Positions 18,049-27,819 are shown, counted from the stretch's first letter. The stretch is 64,000 nt of DNA from an uncultured Lachnospiraceae bacterium (GCA_910579935.1 CAJTVQ010000020.1:1-64000); one strand, 5' to 3'. The notes: a model not told the origin generated them from the sequence alone. Numbers and translations: made by a program.

Positions 18049-18765
18049 TCACTGTGTATTCAAATACTGTAAAACCCCCATATGTATCGCCCACGCCGCC
18101 TTTTCCTGATACTCGCTGGTATTCAGCATTTCCGCCTCCGCCTGGTTGGAGAGGAATCCGCATTCCACGATCACAATGGGCCTGCTCGTCTTCTTCAGCA
18201 GATAATAACTGCTATTTCCTTTCGCTTCCCGCTTATTCTCAGGATCCACACTGATAACGAACCGCTTCTGTATCAGTTCCGCCAGTTCCTTCCCCGTCTT
18301 GCTCCCATCGTAATAAAAGACCTGTGCCCCGTGCACATACTCTTCATGATAGCTGTTCTGATGGATGCTCACCACAGCCTCCGGCTGCGCCTCCTCTATG
18401 ATCGCAATGCGGCGTTTCATATCCTGCACCTTTTTATTCGAAGCATTTTCGTCATACAGACCGCCCTCATCCGTCCGCGTCATCACCACTTCCACATCCT
18501 GCGCTTCCAGCAGACTTTTCAGACGCATGGCAATCTGCAGATTGATATCTTTTTCCAGTGAACCGTTAATCCCAACCTTTCCGGGGTCTGCGCCCCCATG
18601 TCCCGCATCAATTACCACACAGAATTTATCCTTCTTCTTTTTCCCCGTTTCCACCCGCCCGGAATTCACATAGGCGGCTCCCTCCTTTGCCACAAAATAC
18701 ATCGAAACAAGTAAAATCACCGCCATAATGATTCCCATCACTTTTTTCTGTCTTTCATCCATCAT
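18049..18765 (-). CDS. N-acetylmuramoyl-L-alanine amidase, CwlD-like
   Basis: Zinc amidase that cuts the bond between muramic acid and the peptide stem. It has an N-terminal membrane anchor (about residues 8-27) and an Amidase_3 domain: VVIDAGHGGADPG with the first zinc His, the LEKDINL Glu, VVSIHQNSYHE with the second zinc His, and IVIVECGFLSN with the catalytic Glu. The 238-residue length matches the spore-cortex amidase CwlD. It sits near a SleL-like GH18 enzyme, which supports a sporulation or germination role, though this is inference. Confidence 0.88.
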   Translation of the reverse strand: MMDERQKKVMGIIMAVILLVSMYFVAKEGAAYVNSGRVETGKKKKDKFCVVIDAGHGGADPGKVGINGSLEKDINLQIAMRLKSLLEAQDVEVVMTRTDEGGLYDENASNKKVQDMKRRIAIIEEAQPEAVVSIHQNSYHEEYVHGAQVFYYDGSKTGKELAELIQKRFVISVDPENKREAKGNSSYYLLKKTSRPIVIVECGFLSNQAEAEMLNTSEYQEKAAWAIHMGVLQYLNTQ

Positions 18766-18945
18766 TTCTACACCGCTGCTCTCATATTATTACTAAACTT
18801 TATGAAGCTTTGTGTAAAAAAATAACATCCTCACTCCGGCAATGTGCACGAACATAAAGATGATATTTTTATAGCCGGCCATCTGCTGCCGCCCCGTTAG
18901 GTTCTTTCTCGGACTTGTGTATGACGCCCTCGCCCTGCGGTATTC

Positions 18946-20682
18946 CTACTGCCCTAAATAATCACCGATCACATCCCACACGGACGGTTTCTCAAATCCA
19001 AGCCGCCACGCTGCCACACCGCCGATATTATACTTCTGCATGATACCCAGCTTGGCCTCGATCGAATGTTCATCCTCCAGCCACACCTGATAAAAAACGC
19101 CGCCTTCCGTCGTTTCGCCGTAATTCTGGCAGGCAGTTTCATCCCACCGCGTTTCGATATTGTGGTTGGCCACAAACTGCTCCGCCATCTCCATACCAAC
19201 CGCCTCGCTGGTCAGATCAGCCCCTTCGCTTTTCCATATACGGGTATAAAAAGGAAGCGCATTGATAACCTTTTCCGCCGGAACCTGTTCTACCGTCCTC
19301 TTGATTCCGCTCTCCACAAATCCGATCGAAGCCACGCTTCCGGCCTCTGAACTCCCGCCGTAATGTTCATCATATCCCATGATAATGACATAATCGGCAA
19401 ACACTCCCTGTTCTGCCCTGTCATAATGATTTGTATCCCCGGTAGGCACGTAGTTGTCCACCGAAAGCACCAGTCCGTTCTTCCTGCAGGCCACCGACAA
19501 TTCCCGTATGAACTGGACAAAATGCGGGCCGGCATCCTGACTGATACTTTCAAAATCCACATTGATCCCGTCCATGCCGTACTCCAAAACAGTATTCACC
19601 AGATTCTCGATCAGATACGCCCTCTTGCTTGTATAAGACAGCAATTCATACGTATCCACCGCATCCCTGTTAGTAAAATTATCGATCAGCCCCCATACTT
19701 CCATACCCATATCATGCGCGCGGTTTACGTAATCCGAAGAGGCAAAGCTGGAAAAATTCCCTTCGCTGTCCGTCAGTGCAAACCACGTGGGCGAAATCAC
19801 ATTGACACCTTTCGTATTTTCCACCGCGGATATAAGCGTATCGTTTCCCGCCGGACCGGCTACCACATGCCATCCTAAATTAATCTTATGATCCCTGGTA
19901 AGACTGGTATATTCCGGATTCATAAATTCCGGGTTTGCAGCTGTCTGCGGCTGTATATCCTCTTCCGTCATTCCGATTCCCACATCCATCCGCTTATTTT
20001 CCACATATCCGATAAAAGCATCGGCCGTCTTGACCTTGCTCCAATTTTCCATTTCTTCCAGTATAATAACGGTATCCCCTTCTTCCAGGTCGGTCAGAAT
20101 CGGACTCTTTACGCCCCCCTGATAACGGACTGCCGTTTTCTTTACGATCCGGCCTTCCCGCCTTCCTGCGGGTTTCTCCGTATATACCTGCATACGGTTA
20201 GGCTCCGTAAAAGTTTCATAAGAAAAGTCCGCAAACAGTTTCACATAGTCCGCCGCAATATACAGAACCTCACTGCTGCCGTCCGCTCCGGCCCCATATG
20301 CCGCAACCGGATATCCCAGGTCTGACGCGCCGTCTTTTGTCGTATACGAAGAAGAACCTATTTCCACCCTTACCGTATCCTCCGGCAGGGTATATAACAG
20401 GAGCCGTTCCTTTTCATCCTCATAAAATCTGCTGTTAAAATATTTTTGCACGGTTGTCATATCAAAATAATACTTGCCGCCTATCAGTTTCGCCTTTTCC
20501 TCTACACGCTCATCCTGAAGCACTATGGCGGCTTCATCTTCCCTGTCAATATCAAAATATTCCTCTAAATCCGCCCTTTCTTTAGAATAAGAATATTTCT
20601 CTGCCAATTTTGCACCTGCACTGATCGCAACAACTACAACAATAAGGACGATTGCAGTTATTACCGGAATTAATTTTTTCAT
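18946..20682 (-). CDS. glycoside hydrolase family 18 protein with SH3-like domain (SleL/YaaH-like)
   Basis: The 578-residue protein starts with a membrane anchor or signal (about residues 4-24), then a region resembling copper-amine-oxidase-like N domains (about 45-165), an SH3b domain (about 180-240; LEEGDTVIILEEMENWSKVK) and a GH18 barrel (about 265-575). The catalytic motif is DGINVDFE at residues 371-378, with Asn where chitinases have Asp, as is usual in the YaaH/SleL group acting on peptidoglycan; Glu378 is the expected acid. Probable N-acetylglucosaminidase of wall or spore cortex. Confidence 0.88.
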   Translation of the reverse strand: MKKLIPVITAIVLIVVVVAISAGAKLAEKYSYSKERADLEEYFDIDREDEAAIVLQDERVEEKAKLIGGKYYFDMTTVQKYFNSRFYEDEKERLLLYTLPEDTVRVEIGSSSYTTKDGASDLGYPVAAYGAGADGSSEVLYIAADYVKLFADFSYETFTEPNRMQVYTEKPAGRREGRIVKKTAVRYQGGVKSPILTDLEEGDTVIILEEMENWSKVKTADAFIGYVENKRMDVGIGMTEEDIQPQTAANPEFMNPEYTSLTRDHKINLGWHVVAGPAGNDTLISAVENTKGVNVISPTWFALTDSEGNFSSFASSDYVNRAHDMGMEVWGLIDNFTNRDAVDTYELLSYTSKRAYLIENLVNTVLEYGMDGINVDFESISQDAGPHFVQFIRELSVACRKNGLVLSVDNYVPTGDTNHYDRAEQGVFADYVIIMGYDEHYGGSSEAGSVASIGFVESGIKRTVEQVPAEKVINALPFYTRIWKSEGADLTSEAVGMEMAEQFVANHNIETRWDETACQNYGETTEGGVFYQVWLEDEHSIEAKLGIMQKYNIGGVAAWRLGFEKPSVWDVIGDYLGQ

Positions 20683-20709
20683 CGATCCAGCTCCCTTCCA
20701 ACCGTCCTT

Positions 20710-20737
20710 ATTATAACAAACTATTTAAGTACCGTCA
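20710..20737 (-). promoter_or_regulatory. promoter of the GH18 gene
   Basis: On the minus strand TGACGG (20737-20732), a 16-base spacer and TATAAT (20715-20710) lie just upstream of the start at 20682. Confidence 0.5.
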
Positions 20738-21404
20738 TTACAAAATTTGACTTTTTACGGCTTTTTTTGACGGCGCACCCATCCATGCAGTCATCCGGGG
20801 GTCTTCCTGTTTACTCCGCTTCCATAAGATACGCCGCCTGCAGAGAAGCCCTTGCCAGTCAAAAACCAAAAGAAGTTTTGTTTTTTCCGTGATATATTTT
20901 CTGTTTTTTGTTTATACTTTATTATCAGTGAGTTTCCCGCAGGAAACACCCGCAGCAAATGCGGTATTTCTCCTTTCGGTAACCGGCACTGTTTTATGCC
21001 TCACCCCCATTCGGACCCATAAAGAATAAATCGGGACCAATAAACCATACGATTGTTTAAACGACGGAATGTCCGGACATGCATCAACATAAAATACTAA
21101 AAATAAAATTACCCTTTCCTCGAATAAATATTCGTGTGTGTGAATTATAATAACGTGAAATCTTTTTTGGAAAATTTTATTTTCTGAACAAGCACATAAG
21201 CTTGTAAGACTTCTCCCATACTACATTAGGAGAAAAGATTGAAATACTGCATATTGTATTGAAACTGTCATGCCTCCTTCCGATACCGACTATCCGGAGA
21301 CACTCCGTATGTCTGATTATAACAGACCCTTTCCAATATTTCAAGAAAAAACTGGAATTTTGTCACAATTTTATTAAAATTTTTTAAAGAGTGGATGATT
21401 TCTA
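20738..21404. other. long intergenic stretch with small hairpins, no gene seen
   Basis: No convincing coding frame is present. Two adjacent small hairpins (GTTTCC cgca GGAAAC at 20932-20947; CCGCA gcaaa TGCGG at 20950-20964), a 12-bp palindrome ATGTCCGGACAT near 21069, and inverted repeats ACAAGC/GCTTGT (21188-21205) and TTCTCC/GGAGAA (21211-21234) are visible. The region may hold a small RNA or regulatory sites, but I match it to no known riboswitch. Confidence 0.3.
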
Positions 21405-21431
21405 TTGACTTAAACAAGCGGAAAGTATAAT
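21405..21431 (+). promoter_or_regulatory. promoter of mecA
   Basis: TTGACT at 21405-21410 and TATAAT at 21426-21431, spacer 15 bases, which is a little short. It would give a leader of about 130 bases. Confidence 0.55.
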
Positions 21432-21465
21432 ATACATGTAACTGAAAAGTATTATTTTCAGGGCT

Positions 21466-21502
21466 TATCCGGCATGGCACGGCTTCCGTCCTTTTCCGGA
21501 TA
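21466..21502 (+). promoter_or_regulatory. hairpin in the mecA leader
   Basis: TATCCGG (21466-21472) pairs perfectly with CCGGATA (21496-21502) around a 23-base loop. Function unknown; it may be a regulatory or stabilising structure. Confidence 0.3.
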
Positions 21503-21568
21503 CAGCAGGGTTCAGGTTAGTCACAATATAATGAGGTGGCAGTATCTTAATAGTAAGGATGTGATAAC

Positions 21569-22330
21569 ATGAAAATTGAAAAAGTAAACGACCATCAGAT
21601 TCGCTGTACGCTTACCAGAGAAGATTTAGCCGACCGTGAATTAAAAATCAGTGAACTGGCATATGGAACCGAAAAAGCAAAGAATCTGTTCCGCGATATG
21701 ATGCAGCAGGCATCCTTTGAATTCGGATTTGAAGCGGAGGACATTCCTCTGATGATAGAAGCTATCCCTCTTAACTCCGAATGTATCGTTCTTATCATCA
21801 CAAAGGTAGAGGATCCCGACGAACTGGATACCCGATTTTCCAAATTTGCCCCCTCCGTCCATGATTCGGAGGAGGATTTTGATGAAGTGCTGGATAATCT
21901 GTCCGAGGGAGCCGATGATGTACTGGATCTGTTCCGCAAAATACATGAAGGCAAATTCAGCGAAGCTTTGGAAAAAGCATCTTCCGATACGACAGAGCAG
22001 GAACCTCAGGTTCAGAAGAAGGCGGAAGTCCCTCAGGAACTCACCCGCATCTTCTCTTTTGATTCCATCAACACGGTAACGAGAATTTCCCATGTTTTGG
22101 TAACATGTTACGATGAAAACAATTCGCTCTATAAAAACGACGCCGCTCACCGGTATCTCCTCGTTATTTCCAAGGGAAAGCATAGTCCGGTGGAATTCAA
22201 TAAAGTTTGCAATATTTTATCCGAATACGGCAAGTCCGAAAAATATGTCACCGCAAGCGAAGCATATTTAGAAGAGCATTTCAGTCCGGTCATTAAAGAA
22301 AACGCTCTGCAGGCACTGAGCAGAATATAA
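21569..22330 (+). CDS. mecA: adaptor protein MecA
   Basis: MecA family adaptor (253 aa) that binds target proteins through its N-terminal domain and hands them to the ClpC unfoldase through its C-terminal domain. The start MKIEKVNDHQIRCTLTREDL with LFRDMMQQASFEFGF (about residues 40-55) is typical, as is the C-terminal RYLLVISKGKHSPVEFNKVC. The linker (about residues 95-160) is acidic. It has an AAGGATGTGATAAC ribosome-binding region and its own promoter, and ends before a bidirectional terminator. Confidence 0.95.
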   Translation: MKIEKVNDHQIRCTLTREDLADRELKISELAYGTEKAKNLFRDMMQQASFEFGFEAEDIPLMIEAIPLNSECIVLIITKVEDPDELDTRFSKFAPSVHDSEEDFDEVLDNLSEGADDVLDLFRKIHEGKFSEALEKASSDTTEQEPQVQKKAEVPQELTRIFSFDSINTVTRISHVLVTCYDENNSLYKNDAAHRYLLVISKGKHSPVEFNKVCNILSEYGKSEKYVTASEAYLEEHFSPVIKENALQALSRI

Positions 22331-22356
22331 CGCAGACAAATTATATTTCAGTCAAA

Positions 22357-22395
22357 AAAGACGGTCCGCCGGTTGTCCGGCAGGCCGTTCTTTTT
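22357..22395. terminator. bidirectional terminator between mecA and the repeat lipoprotein gene
   Basis: AAAAAGACGG, then a GC-rich stem (CCGCCGG ttgt CCGGCAGG) and CCGTTCTTTTTG form a hairpin with A and T runs on both sides, between two converging genes. Confidence 0.8.
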
Positions 22396-22401
22396 GCTTC
22401 C

Positions 22402-25287
22402 TTATTCTGCTTTTACCCCATCCGTCTTATAAATAAACCTTACGGAACCGGTCGAACCTTCCGGCAGTTTCGTGAAAGTATTATAACTGCTCCCCGCTTC
22501 CTTCACTGCGTCGATCCGGTCCAATACCTCCTGTACATTGTCTCCGAACAACTCTGTCAGCTTACTGATGCCCTCATCGTCAAAACGGATCATACCATCC
22601 TTCAGTTCTGCCGCACCGTCATCCAGCTCCGCCGCACCATCCTTTAACTTAACAACGCCATCCTTTAATTCTACCGCGCCGTCATCCAGTTCTACGGCTC
22701 CATCCTGCAGCTCTGCCGCGCCATCGTCTAATTTCACCGCCCCTTCATCCAGTCTGCCGGCTCCGTCGTCCAATTTCACCGCCCCTTCATCCAGCCTGAC
22801 CGCACCGTCGTTTAATCTGCCGGCTCCTTCATCCAGTTTTTGGGCTCCGGAATCTGCTTCGGCGATTCCTTCCTTCAGGGTATCGGCTCCCGCATTCAGG
22901 GTTCCTGCTCCTTCCGCTAATTTCACCGTTCCTGCTGCCAGTTCCCCGGTTCCTGCTTTCACTGTACCGATACCGGTATCCAGAGCCTGCGCCCCCGCAC
23001 TGAGTTCCTTCGTACCTTCCACCGCCGCTTCTGTTCCCTGCTTCAGGGCATCCGCTCCGGCTGCCAGCGCCGGCACCCCCTGCTGCTCGTCACCCAACGC
23101 CTTCAAACCTCCATAGATACCGCTTACACCGGCGTTTACTGCCTGCGCTCCCTGATTTAAGTTGCTTACTGCCTGCTTAATATAAGTAATGTACGCTGCC
23201 TGCTGTGCCTGATTTACATCGGCAAACGCTCCCGATGACGCATATCCTTGTGTGATCTGGCCAATCAGCTGTGCCGCTGCATCCGCCTGTGCCTGTGCCG
23301 CTGCCACCTGCGCCTGATATTCCGCCACCTGCTCCGATGCCGCCCGGTATTCCTCCGCCGCCAGCATCACTCTTTCCGCTGAAACACTTTCCACTTCTAC
23401 ATTGGCCATAGCTGTAATTTCTGCTGCTTCCGCTTCGGAAATCTGGCCGCTGGCAGTTACCATCTGTGCACTCTTGCCTTCCGCGGTCACCTCCACCTGC
23501 CTCGTTTCAGAAACGGGCTCACAGGCCCTGCTCAATTCTTCCGCCGCTTCTGCCTGTACCGCCTGTGCCGCTTCCAGCCTTGCACGAGCCTCTGCTGCCT
23601 GTTCTTCCGCATTCGCTTTCATGGCCTGCAATGCTGCGATCCGATTGCTGATGTCCGCTTCATAATTCTGAAAATACTGGTTTAACAGCGCATCCAGACC
23701 GGCCATACCATCTGCCAGGGACTGCGCTCCGCCTACCAGACCGGCTGTCTGCCCGTTTCCTTCACAGGCTCCTACCATAGTCTGAATGGCCGTATCCACA
23801 CCGGTAAGTCCTGCCTGTATCTGCGCGGCTCCCGCATCCAGCTGCAGGCTGCCTTCTGCCAGCCGAGAGGTTCCCGCCGCCAGTTGTTTGCTTCCTTCCA
23901 CAAGCTGTGCAGTCCCTGCATCCAGTTTCTGCGCACCGGTATTCAGTTCCCCGGACTTATCATACAACTCCTGCGTTCCCGCTTTCAGTGTATCGGCTCC
24001 GTCCTTCAGTTTACCGGTTCCGTCTGCCAGCTGAGAGGTTCCGTCCTTTAGCTCACCCGCTCCGTCCTTTAGCTCTCCGGTTCCGTCTTTCAGTTCACCG
24101 GTTCCGCTTTTCAGTTCTCCGGTTCCGTCCCTCAGTTCTGCCGTCCCGTCTTTTAAAGTCAGGGTACCGTCCAGCAGTTTACGGGTGCCGTCTTTCAATG
24201 CCATGCTTCCGTCCAGCAATTCCACGGTTCCGTCCAGCAATTCTCCCGTTCCGTCCTTCAGCCTCCCGGTTCCGTCTATTAACTCCTCCGAAGCATCCTT
24301 AAGTTCCTCCATGGAGTCTGTCATGCCGCTTATATCGATGGAATCTGTCAGCGCGATCTCCGAAAGCACATCACTCATCGCCATTGTCATCGTCATATTC
24401 AGGGAAAAATCCGTCGCATCCGCAGATACCTCAATGTAATCCGGAATCTCCAGTTCCTCCAGTTCTTCCCTCTTTTCCCTGTCTTCGATTTCTTCCTTTA
24501 ATTCATCCATTTTCAGGCTTTCCTTCAGCCCCGGAAACGCCACGCCCACAACCAGGTTGCTGCTGCCTTCGGAAATCAGTTTTGCATTGGTCACTTTAAT
24601 ATTGGAAAAATGCTCTTCCGGAAGCACCATGCCGGATATCATGGCAAAGGGCACATATACTTCTTCTTTACTGCCGTTAATGTCCACAGTCTCAGTCTGC
24701 CGGTTCTCATAGTCAAAACGGATCGTTACCTTTCCGCTCTTACCCGCCAGCATTTCCGGCTCTATTTTTTCTCCGTCCAGCGTATAGGAAATCTTTACCT
24801 CCACCGGAAGTTCTTTTTCCGTCGTGCCCTGATAATATATATCCGCTCCGTTGGCATCCCAGGTCAGCGTCCCGTCGCTTCCGACCGTGAATCCCTCATA
24901 ACCTTTTACGTTCTGGATATCGTTCAGGTCACTGGCATCTGTCAGTGCATGACTGCCATCCGCATTTTTCACCCAGTCGCTTACGATGATCCGGTTCACC
25001 TTTCCGCCCGCATCCGCCAACACATATACTGTCTCTTCTTTTCCGGCCTCACTGCTGTGGGATGCGCTCACCTGTCCGTTTAATGCCTGTTCCAAGACTT
25101 TTTCTTCCGTTTCTTCCACCATTACCGCTGCATCCGCAGCCTGTGGGGCAGAGCCGCAGCTGATCAGGGAAGCCATCACCGCCGCGCATAGAAGCAGGCT
25201 CGTGATCCGTTTTCCGCTGCCTTTTATCCTGCTGCTTAATTTCTTGTACATCTCTTTATACTTGCCGGTATTCATCATCGAATTCAT
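22402..25287 (-). CDS. heptad-repeat lipoprotein, partner of the MMPL transporter
   Basis: This 961-residue protein has a lipoprotein signal (LISC lipobox, Cys44) and a beta-rich N-terminal part (to about residue 310). After that come long runs of seven-residue repeats of the type LKDGTGE (about residues 330-470) and LDDGAVE (about 770-900), with an Ala/Gln-rich coiled-coil block between. Such repeats occur in YhgE/Pip-like and MMPL-associated surface proteins of Firmicutes. ATG at 25287 follows AGGAGG at a good distance. The frame lies downstream of an MMPL gene, and the two probably work together as a cell-envelope export or tether system; substrate unknown. Confidence 0.75.
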   Translation of the reverse strand: MNSMMNTGKYKEMYKKLSSRIKGSGKRITSLLLCAAVMASLISCGSAPQAADAAVMVEETEEKVLEQALNGQVSASHSSEAGKEETVYVLADAGGKVNRIIVSDWVKNADGSHALTDASDLNDIQNVKGYEGFTVGSDGTLTWDANGADIYYQGTTEKELPVEVKISYTLDGEKIEPEMLAGKSGKVTIRFDYENRQTETVDINGSKEEVYVPFAMISGMVLPEEHFSNIKVTNAKLISEGSSNLVVGVAFPGLKESLKMDELKEEIEDREKREELEELEIPDYIEVSADATDFSLNMTMTMAMSDVLSEIALTDSIDISGMTDSMEELKDASEELIDGTGRLKDGTGELLDGTVELLDGSMALKDGTRKLLDGTLTLKDGTAELRDGTGELKSGTGELKDGTGELKDGAGELKDGTSQLADGTGKLKDGADTLKAGTQELYDKSGELNTGAQKLDAGTAQLVEGSKQLAAGTSRLAEGSLQLDAGAAQIQAGLTGVDTAIQTMVGACEGNGQTAGLVGGAQSLADGMAGLDALLNQYFQNYEADISNRIAALQAMKANAEEQAAEARARLEAAQAVQAEAAEELSRACEPVSETRQVEVTAEGKSAQMVTASGQISEAEAAEITAMANVEVESVSAERVMLAAEEYRAASEQVAEYQAQVAAAQAQADAAAQLIGQITQGYASSGAFADVNQAQQAAYITYIKQAVSNLNQGAQAVNAGVSGIYGGLKALGDEQQGVPALAAGADALKQGTEAAVEGTKELSAGAQALDTGIGTVKAGTGELAAGTVKLAEGAGTLNAGADTLKEGIAEADSGAQKLDEGAGRLNDGAVRLDEGAVKLDDGAGRLDEGAVKLDDGAAELQDGAVELDDGAVELKDGVVKLKDGAAELDDGAAELKDGMIRFDDEGISKLTELFGDNVQEVLDRIDAVKEAGSSYNTFTKLPEGSTGSVRFIYKTDGVKAE

Positions 25288-25423
25288 AGTAGACCTCCTA
25301 TTCCAGTTCCGCATCCGCCTTTCCAGCGCCTTTATGGCAGAGAAAATTCCGTCTGCTTCGCATCCGTAATTTCCTCTGGGCGCTGTACGGGCTTCTGCTG
25401 TTTTTATTCCGGTTCAGCCGCCA

Positions 25424-27511
25424 TCAGACTGCATGTGCCCTTTTCATTTTTTTCGTTTTTTGACTGAATGTGCTTCTCATGATCACGCCGTCAAAGATCA
25501 TGAACATGGAAGGCAGGATGAAAATAACCGCCGCCATGCTGACAAGCGCCCCCCGTGCCATCAGACTGCATAACGAACTGATCATATCAATATTGGAATA
25601 CAGCCCGACTCCAAAGGTTGCCGCGAAGAACGTAAGGGCGCTGACCAGAATGGATTTCGCACTGGTCTGGCAGGCGACTGCCACCGCTTCCCTTTTTTCT
25701 GTCCCGCCGGTTCTCTCTCTCCGGTATCTGGTAGTCATCAGGATCGCATAATCAACTGTTGCGCCCAGCTGTATCGTACCGATGACCACCGAAGCAATAA
25801 ACGGTATGGAAGTCCCTGTATAATAGGGAAGCCCCATATTGATAAAAATCGCTTCCTCTATCACTGCCACCAGAATCACGGGCAGTGAAACCGAGCGGAA
25901 CACGCATAAGATAATAAGAAAGATAACTCCTATGGAAACCACGCTCACTGTCTGAAAATCCTTATCGGTAATGCGTATCAGATCCCTGGTACAGGGTGCC
26001 TCTCCCACCAGCATGGATTTCGGATCATAAGATTTGCATATTCTGTCCAATTCATCGCACTGCCGGTTGACCTCATCGGAAGCCACCTTATAACGGGAAC
26101 CGATGAGCAGAAGCTGCCAGTTTTCATTCTGCAGAGAACTCTTCAGTTCATCCGGGATCATCTCGTCAGGAAGAGCCGCTCCCTTGACGGAATTCAGACC
26201 CAATACCCAGCTCACTCCATCGGTCTTTTTTATCTCATCACTCATGTGTTTTATATCTTTTGCGTCCAAATCCACACTGGCAAGCAGCATATGTGTCGCA
26301 TTCATGTCAAATTCTTCCTGCAGCTTCTCGTTTGCCATGATGCTCTGCAAATCCTTCGGCAGCGTTTCATCCAGATTGTAATAAACCTGCGCATTTCTAT
26401 ATCCGTACAGCGCCGGCACCAAAAGAACCGCAAACAGAACTCCGAACAGCCGGAAATGCCTGGTAACAAAGTTACCGATATGGTTCATATCCGGTATCAG
26501 GGAGCGGTGCTTTGTTTTTTCCAGCGCTTTATCCGATACCAAAATCAGGGACGGAAGAATCGTAACACAGGCCAGCACCCCAAACACCACTCCCTTTGCC
26601 ATAACCACACCCAAGTCCATCCCAAGCGTGAAGCTCATAAAGCAAAGGGCGATAAAACCGGCTACCGTTGTAATGGAGCTTCCAACTACCGAAGATAATG
26701 TCTCGCCGATGGCATTTGCCATTGCTTCTTTTTTATCCGCACAATCCTTCTGCTGCTCCTGATAACTGTGCCAGAGAAAAATGGAATAATCCATCGTTAC
26801 CCCCAGCTGCAGAACCGCGCTCAGTGCCTTCGTAATATAAGAAATCTCCCCGAATACAACGTTGCTTCCCAAATTGTATACGATCGCCATTCCAATGCTA
26901 ATTAAAAAAATAAAGGATACCAGATAAGAATCCATCGCCAGCGAAAGAACAATACAGGTCAGCAATACCGCAATCCCCACATATACCGGCGCTTCCTTTT
27001 CCGAAAGATTTTTCGTGTCCGTTACCACAGCCGACATTCCGCTCAGGAAACAGTTCCTGTCCGCAATCCGCCTGATTTCTTCTATGGCCTCCATCGTGGC
27101 ATCCGCCGATGTGGTCTCATCAAAAATGATGAACATCAGCGTACAATCCCCGCTGTTAAAAGCCTCGTACAAATCATCGGGCAAAAGTTCCATCGGCACC
27201 GTAACATCCAAGAACGAATCGTACCACAGAACCTTTTCCACATGTTCCACCTGTTCTATTTTTCCCTTCAATGCCGATGCTTCTTTCGGCTGCATCCCCT
27301 CCGCCATAAACATGGAGAAGGCTCCCGTACCGAATTCCTCTACCAGTATATCCTGCCCTGCCATCGTCTCAATGTCTTTCGGCAGATAAGAGAGAATGTC
27401 ATAATTGACTCTCGTACCCATATAGCCGAATAGAGAAGGGATGAGCAGCGCAAAACTGACCACCAGAATCGGAATCCTTAATTTTACTACTGCTTTACCA
27501 AACTTTTCCAT
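25424..27511 (-). CDS. MMPL/RND-family transporter
   Basis: The 695-residue membrane protein has the RND/MMPL layout: one helix (about residues 12-32), a large extracellular loop (35-175), five helices (about 175-335), a sixth near 355, a second extracellular loop (about 380-525), and five more helices. LGVTMDYSIFLWHSY and LGATVDYAILMTTRYRRER are the paired charged-helix motifs expected for proton-driven transport. Such proteins export lipids, peptides or drugs. The GGAGGATTG ribosome-binding site and the adjacent TetR repressor support an inducible efflux unit with the repeat lipoprotein. Confidence 0.92.
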   Translation of the reverse strand: MEKFGKAVVKLRIPILVVSFALLIPSLFGYMGTRVNYDILSYLPKDIETMAGQDILVEEFGTGAFSMFMAEGMQPKEASALKGKIEQVEHVEKVLWYDSFLDVTVPMELLPDDLYEAFNSGDCTLMFIIFDETTSADATMEAIEEIRRIADRNCFLSGMSAVVTDTKNLSEKEAPVYVGIAVLLTCIVLSLAMDSYLVSFIFLISIGMAIVYNLGSNVVFGEISYITKALSAVLQLGVTMDYSIFLWHSYQEQQKDCADKKEAMANAIGETLSSVVGSSITTVAGFIALCFMSFTLGMDLGVVMAKGVVFGVLACVTILPSLILVSDKALEKTKHRSLIPDMNHIGNFVTRHFRLFGVLFAVLLVPALYGYRNAQVYYNLDETLPKDLQSIMANEKLQEEFDMNATHMLLASVDLDAKDIKHMSDEIKKTDGVSWVLGLNSVKGAALPDEMIPDELKSSLQNENWQLLLIGSRYKVASDEVNRQCDELDRICKSYDPKSMLVGEAPCTRDLIRITDKDFQTVSVVSIGVIFLIILCVFRSVSLPVILVAVIEEAIFINMGLPYYTGTSIPFIASVVIGTIQLGATVDYAILMTTRYRRERTGGTEKREAVAVACQTSAKSILVSALTFFAATFGVGLYSNIDMISSLCSLMARGALVSMAAVIFILPSMFMIFDGVIMRSTFSQKTKKMKRAHAV

Positions 27512-27568
27512 TCAATCCTCCTGCTCCTTTCATAATCTTCACAACCTCCTACAGTCTTTTATTACATT

Positions 27569-27583
27569 ATGACTATTGGTCAT
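27569..27583. promoter_or_regulatory. probable TetR operator 2
   Basis: ATGACTA t TGGTCAT, arms matching at 6 of 7 positions, lies downstream of the -10 box of the MMPL promoter and resembles operator 1. Confidence 0.55.
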
Positions 27584-27600
27584 TTTTGTTGACAATTCTT

Positions 27601-27629
27601 GTTATATCACAGAAATGACCAATGGTCAA
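27601..27629 (-). promoter_or_regulatory. promoter of the MMPL-lipoprotein operon with overlapping TetR operator 1
   Basis: On the minus strand TTGACC (27629-27624), 17 bases, then TATAAC (27606-27601). The -35 box lies inside the perfect palindrome TGACCA a TGGTCA (27616-27628), so a bound repressor would block RNA polymerase. Confidence 0.65.
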
Positions 27630-27700
27630 TATTTAAATTGCAAATATTTCTAAAAGATTTATAAATCCGCAGCAGTTCCGCTGCGAATGCCATTTAGTTA

Positions 27701-27742
27701 AGCGTTTTCTCTTTTCGGCTTTTACGGAAATGAGAAAACGCT
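27701..27742. repeat. perfect 11-bp inverted repeat upstream of the TetR gene
   Basis: AGCGTTTTCTC (27701-27711) and GAGAAAACGCT (27732-27742) are exact inverted copies around 20 bases. No T-run follows, so a terminator is not obvious; it could be an operator or an RNA hairpin. Confidence 0.6.
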
Positions 27743-27819
27743 TCTATGGAAAAAAACCGAATTTTATGGTAGAATAAAACCGCAAAGAGAAACACAGAGG
27801 CCAATCGCAAGGAGCCGTC

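Noticed and set aside
20932..20990. Tandem hairpins considered as a riboswitch (c-di-GMP, T-box or other)
   Set aside because: None of the conserved riboswitch or T-box sequence elements could be matched by eye.
22580..24300. Regular short repeats that might be taken for a CRISPR array
   Set aside because: They have a period of about 21 bp, no spacers, and encode heptad repeats of an intact lipoprotein gene.
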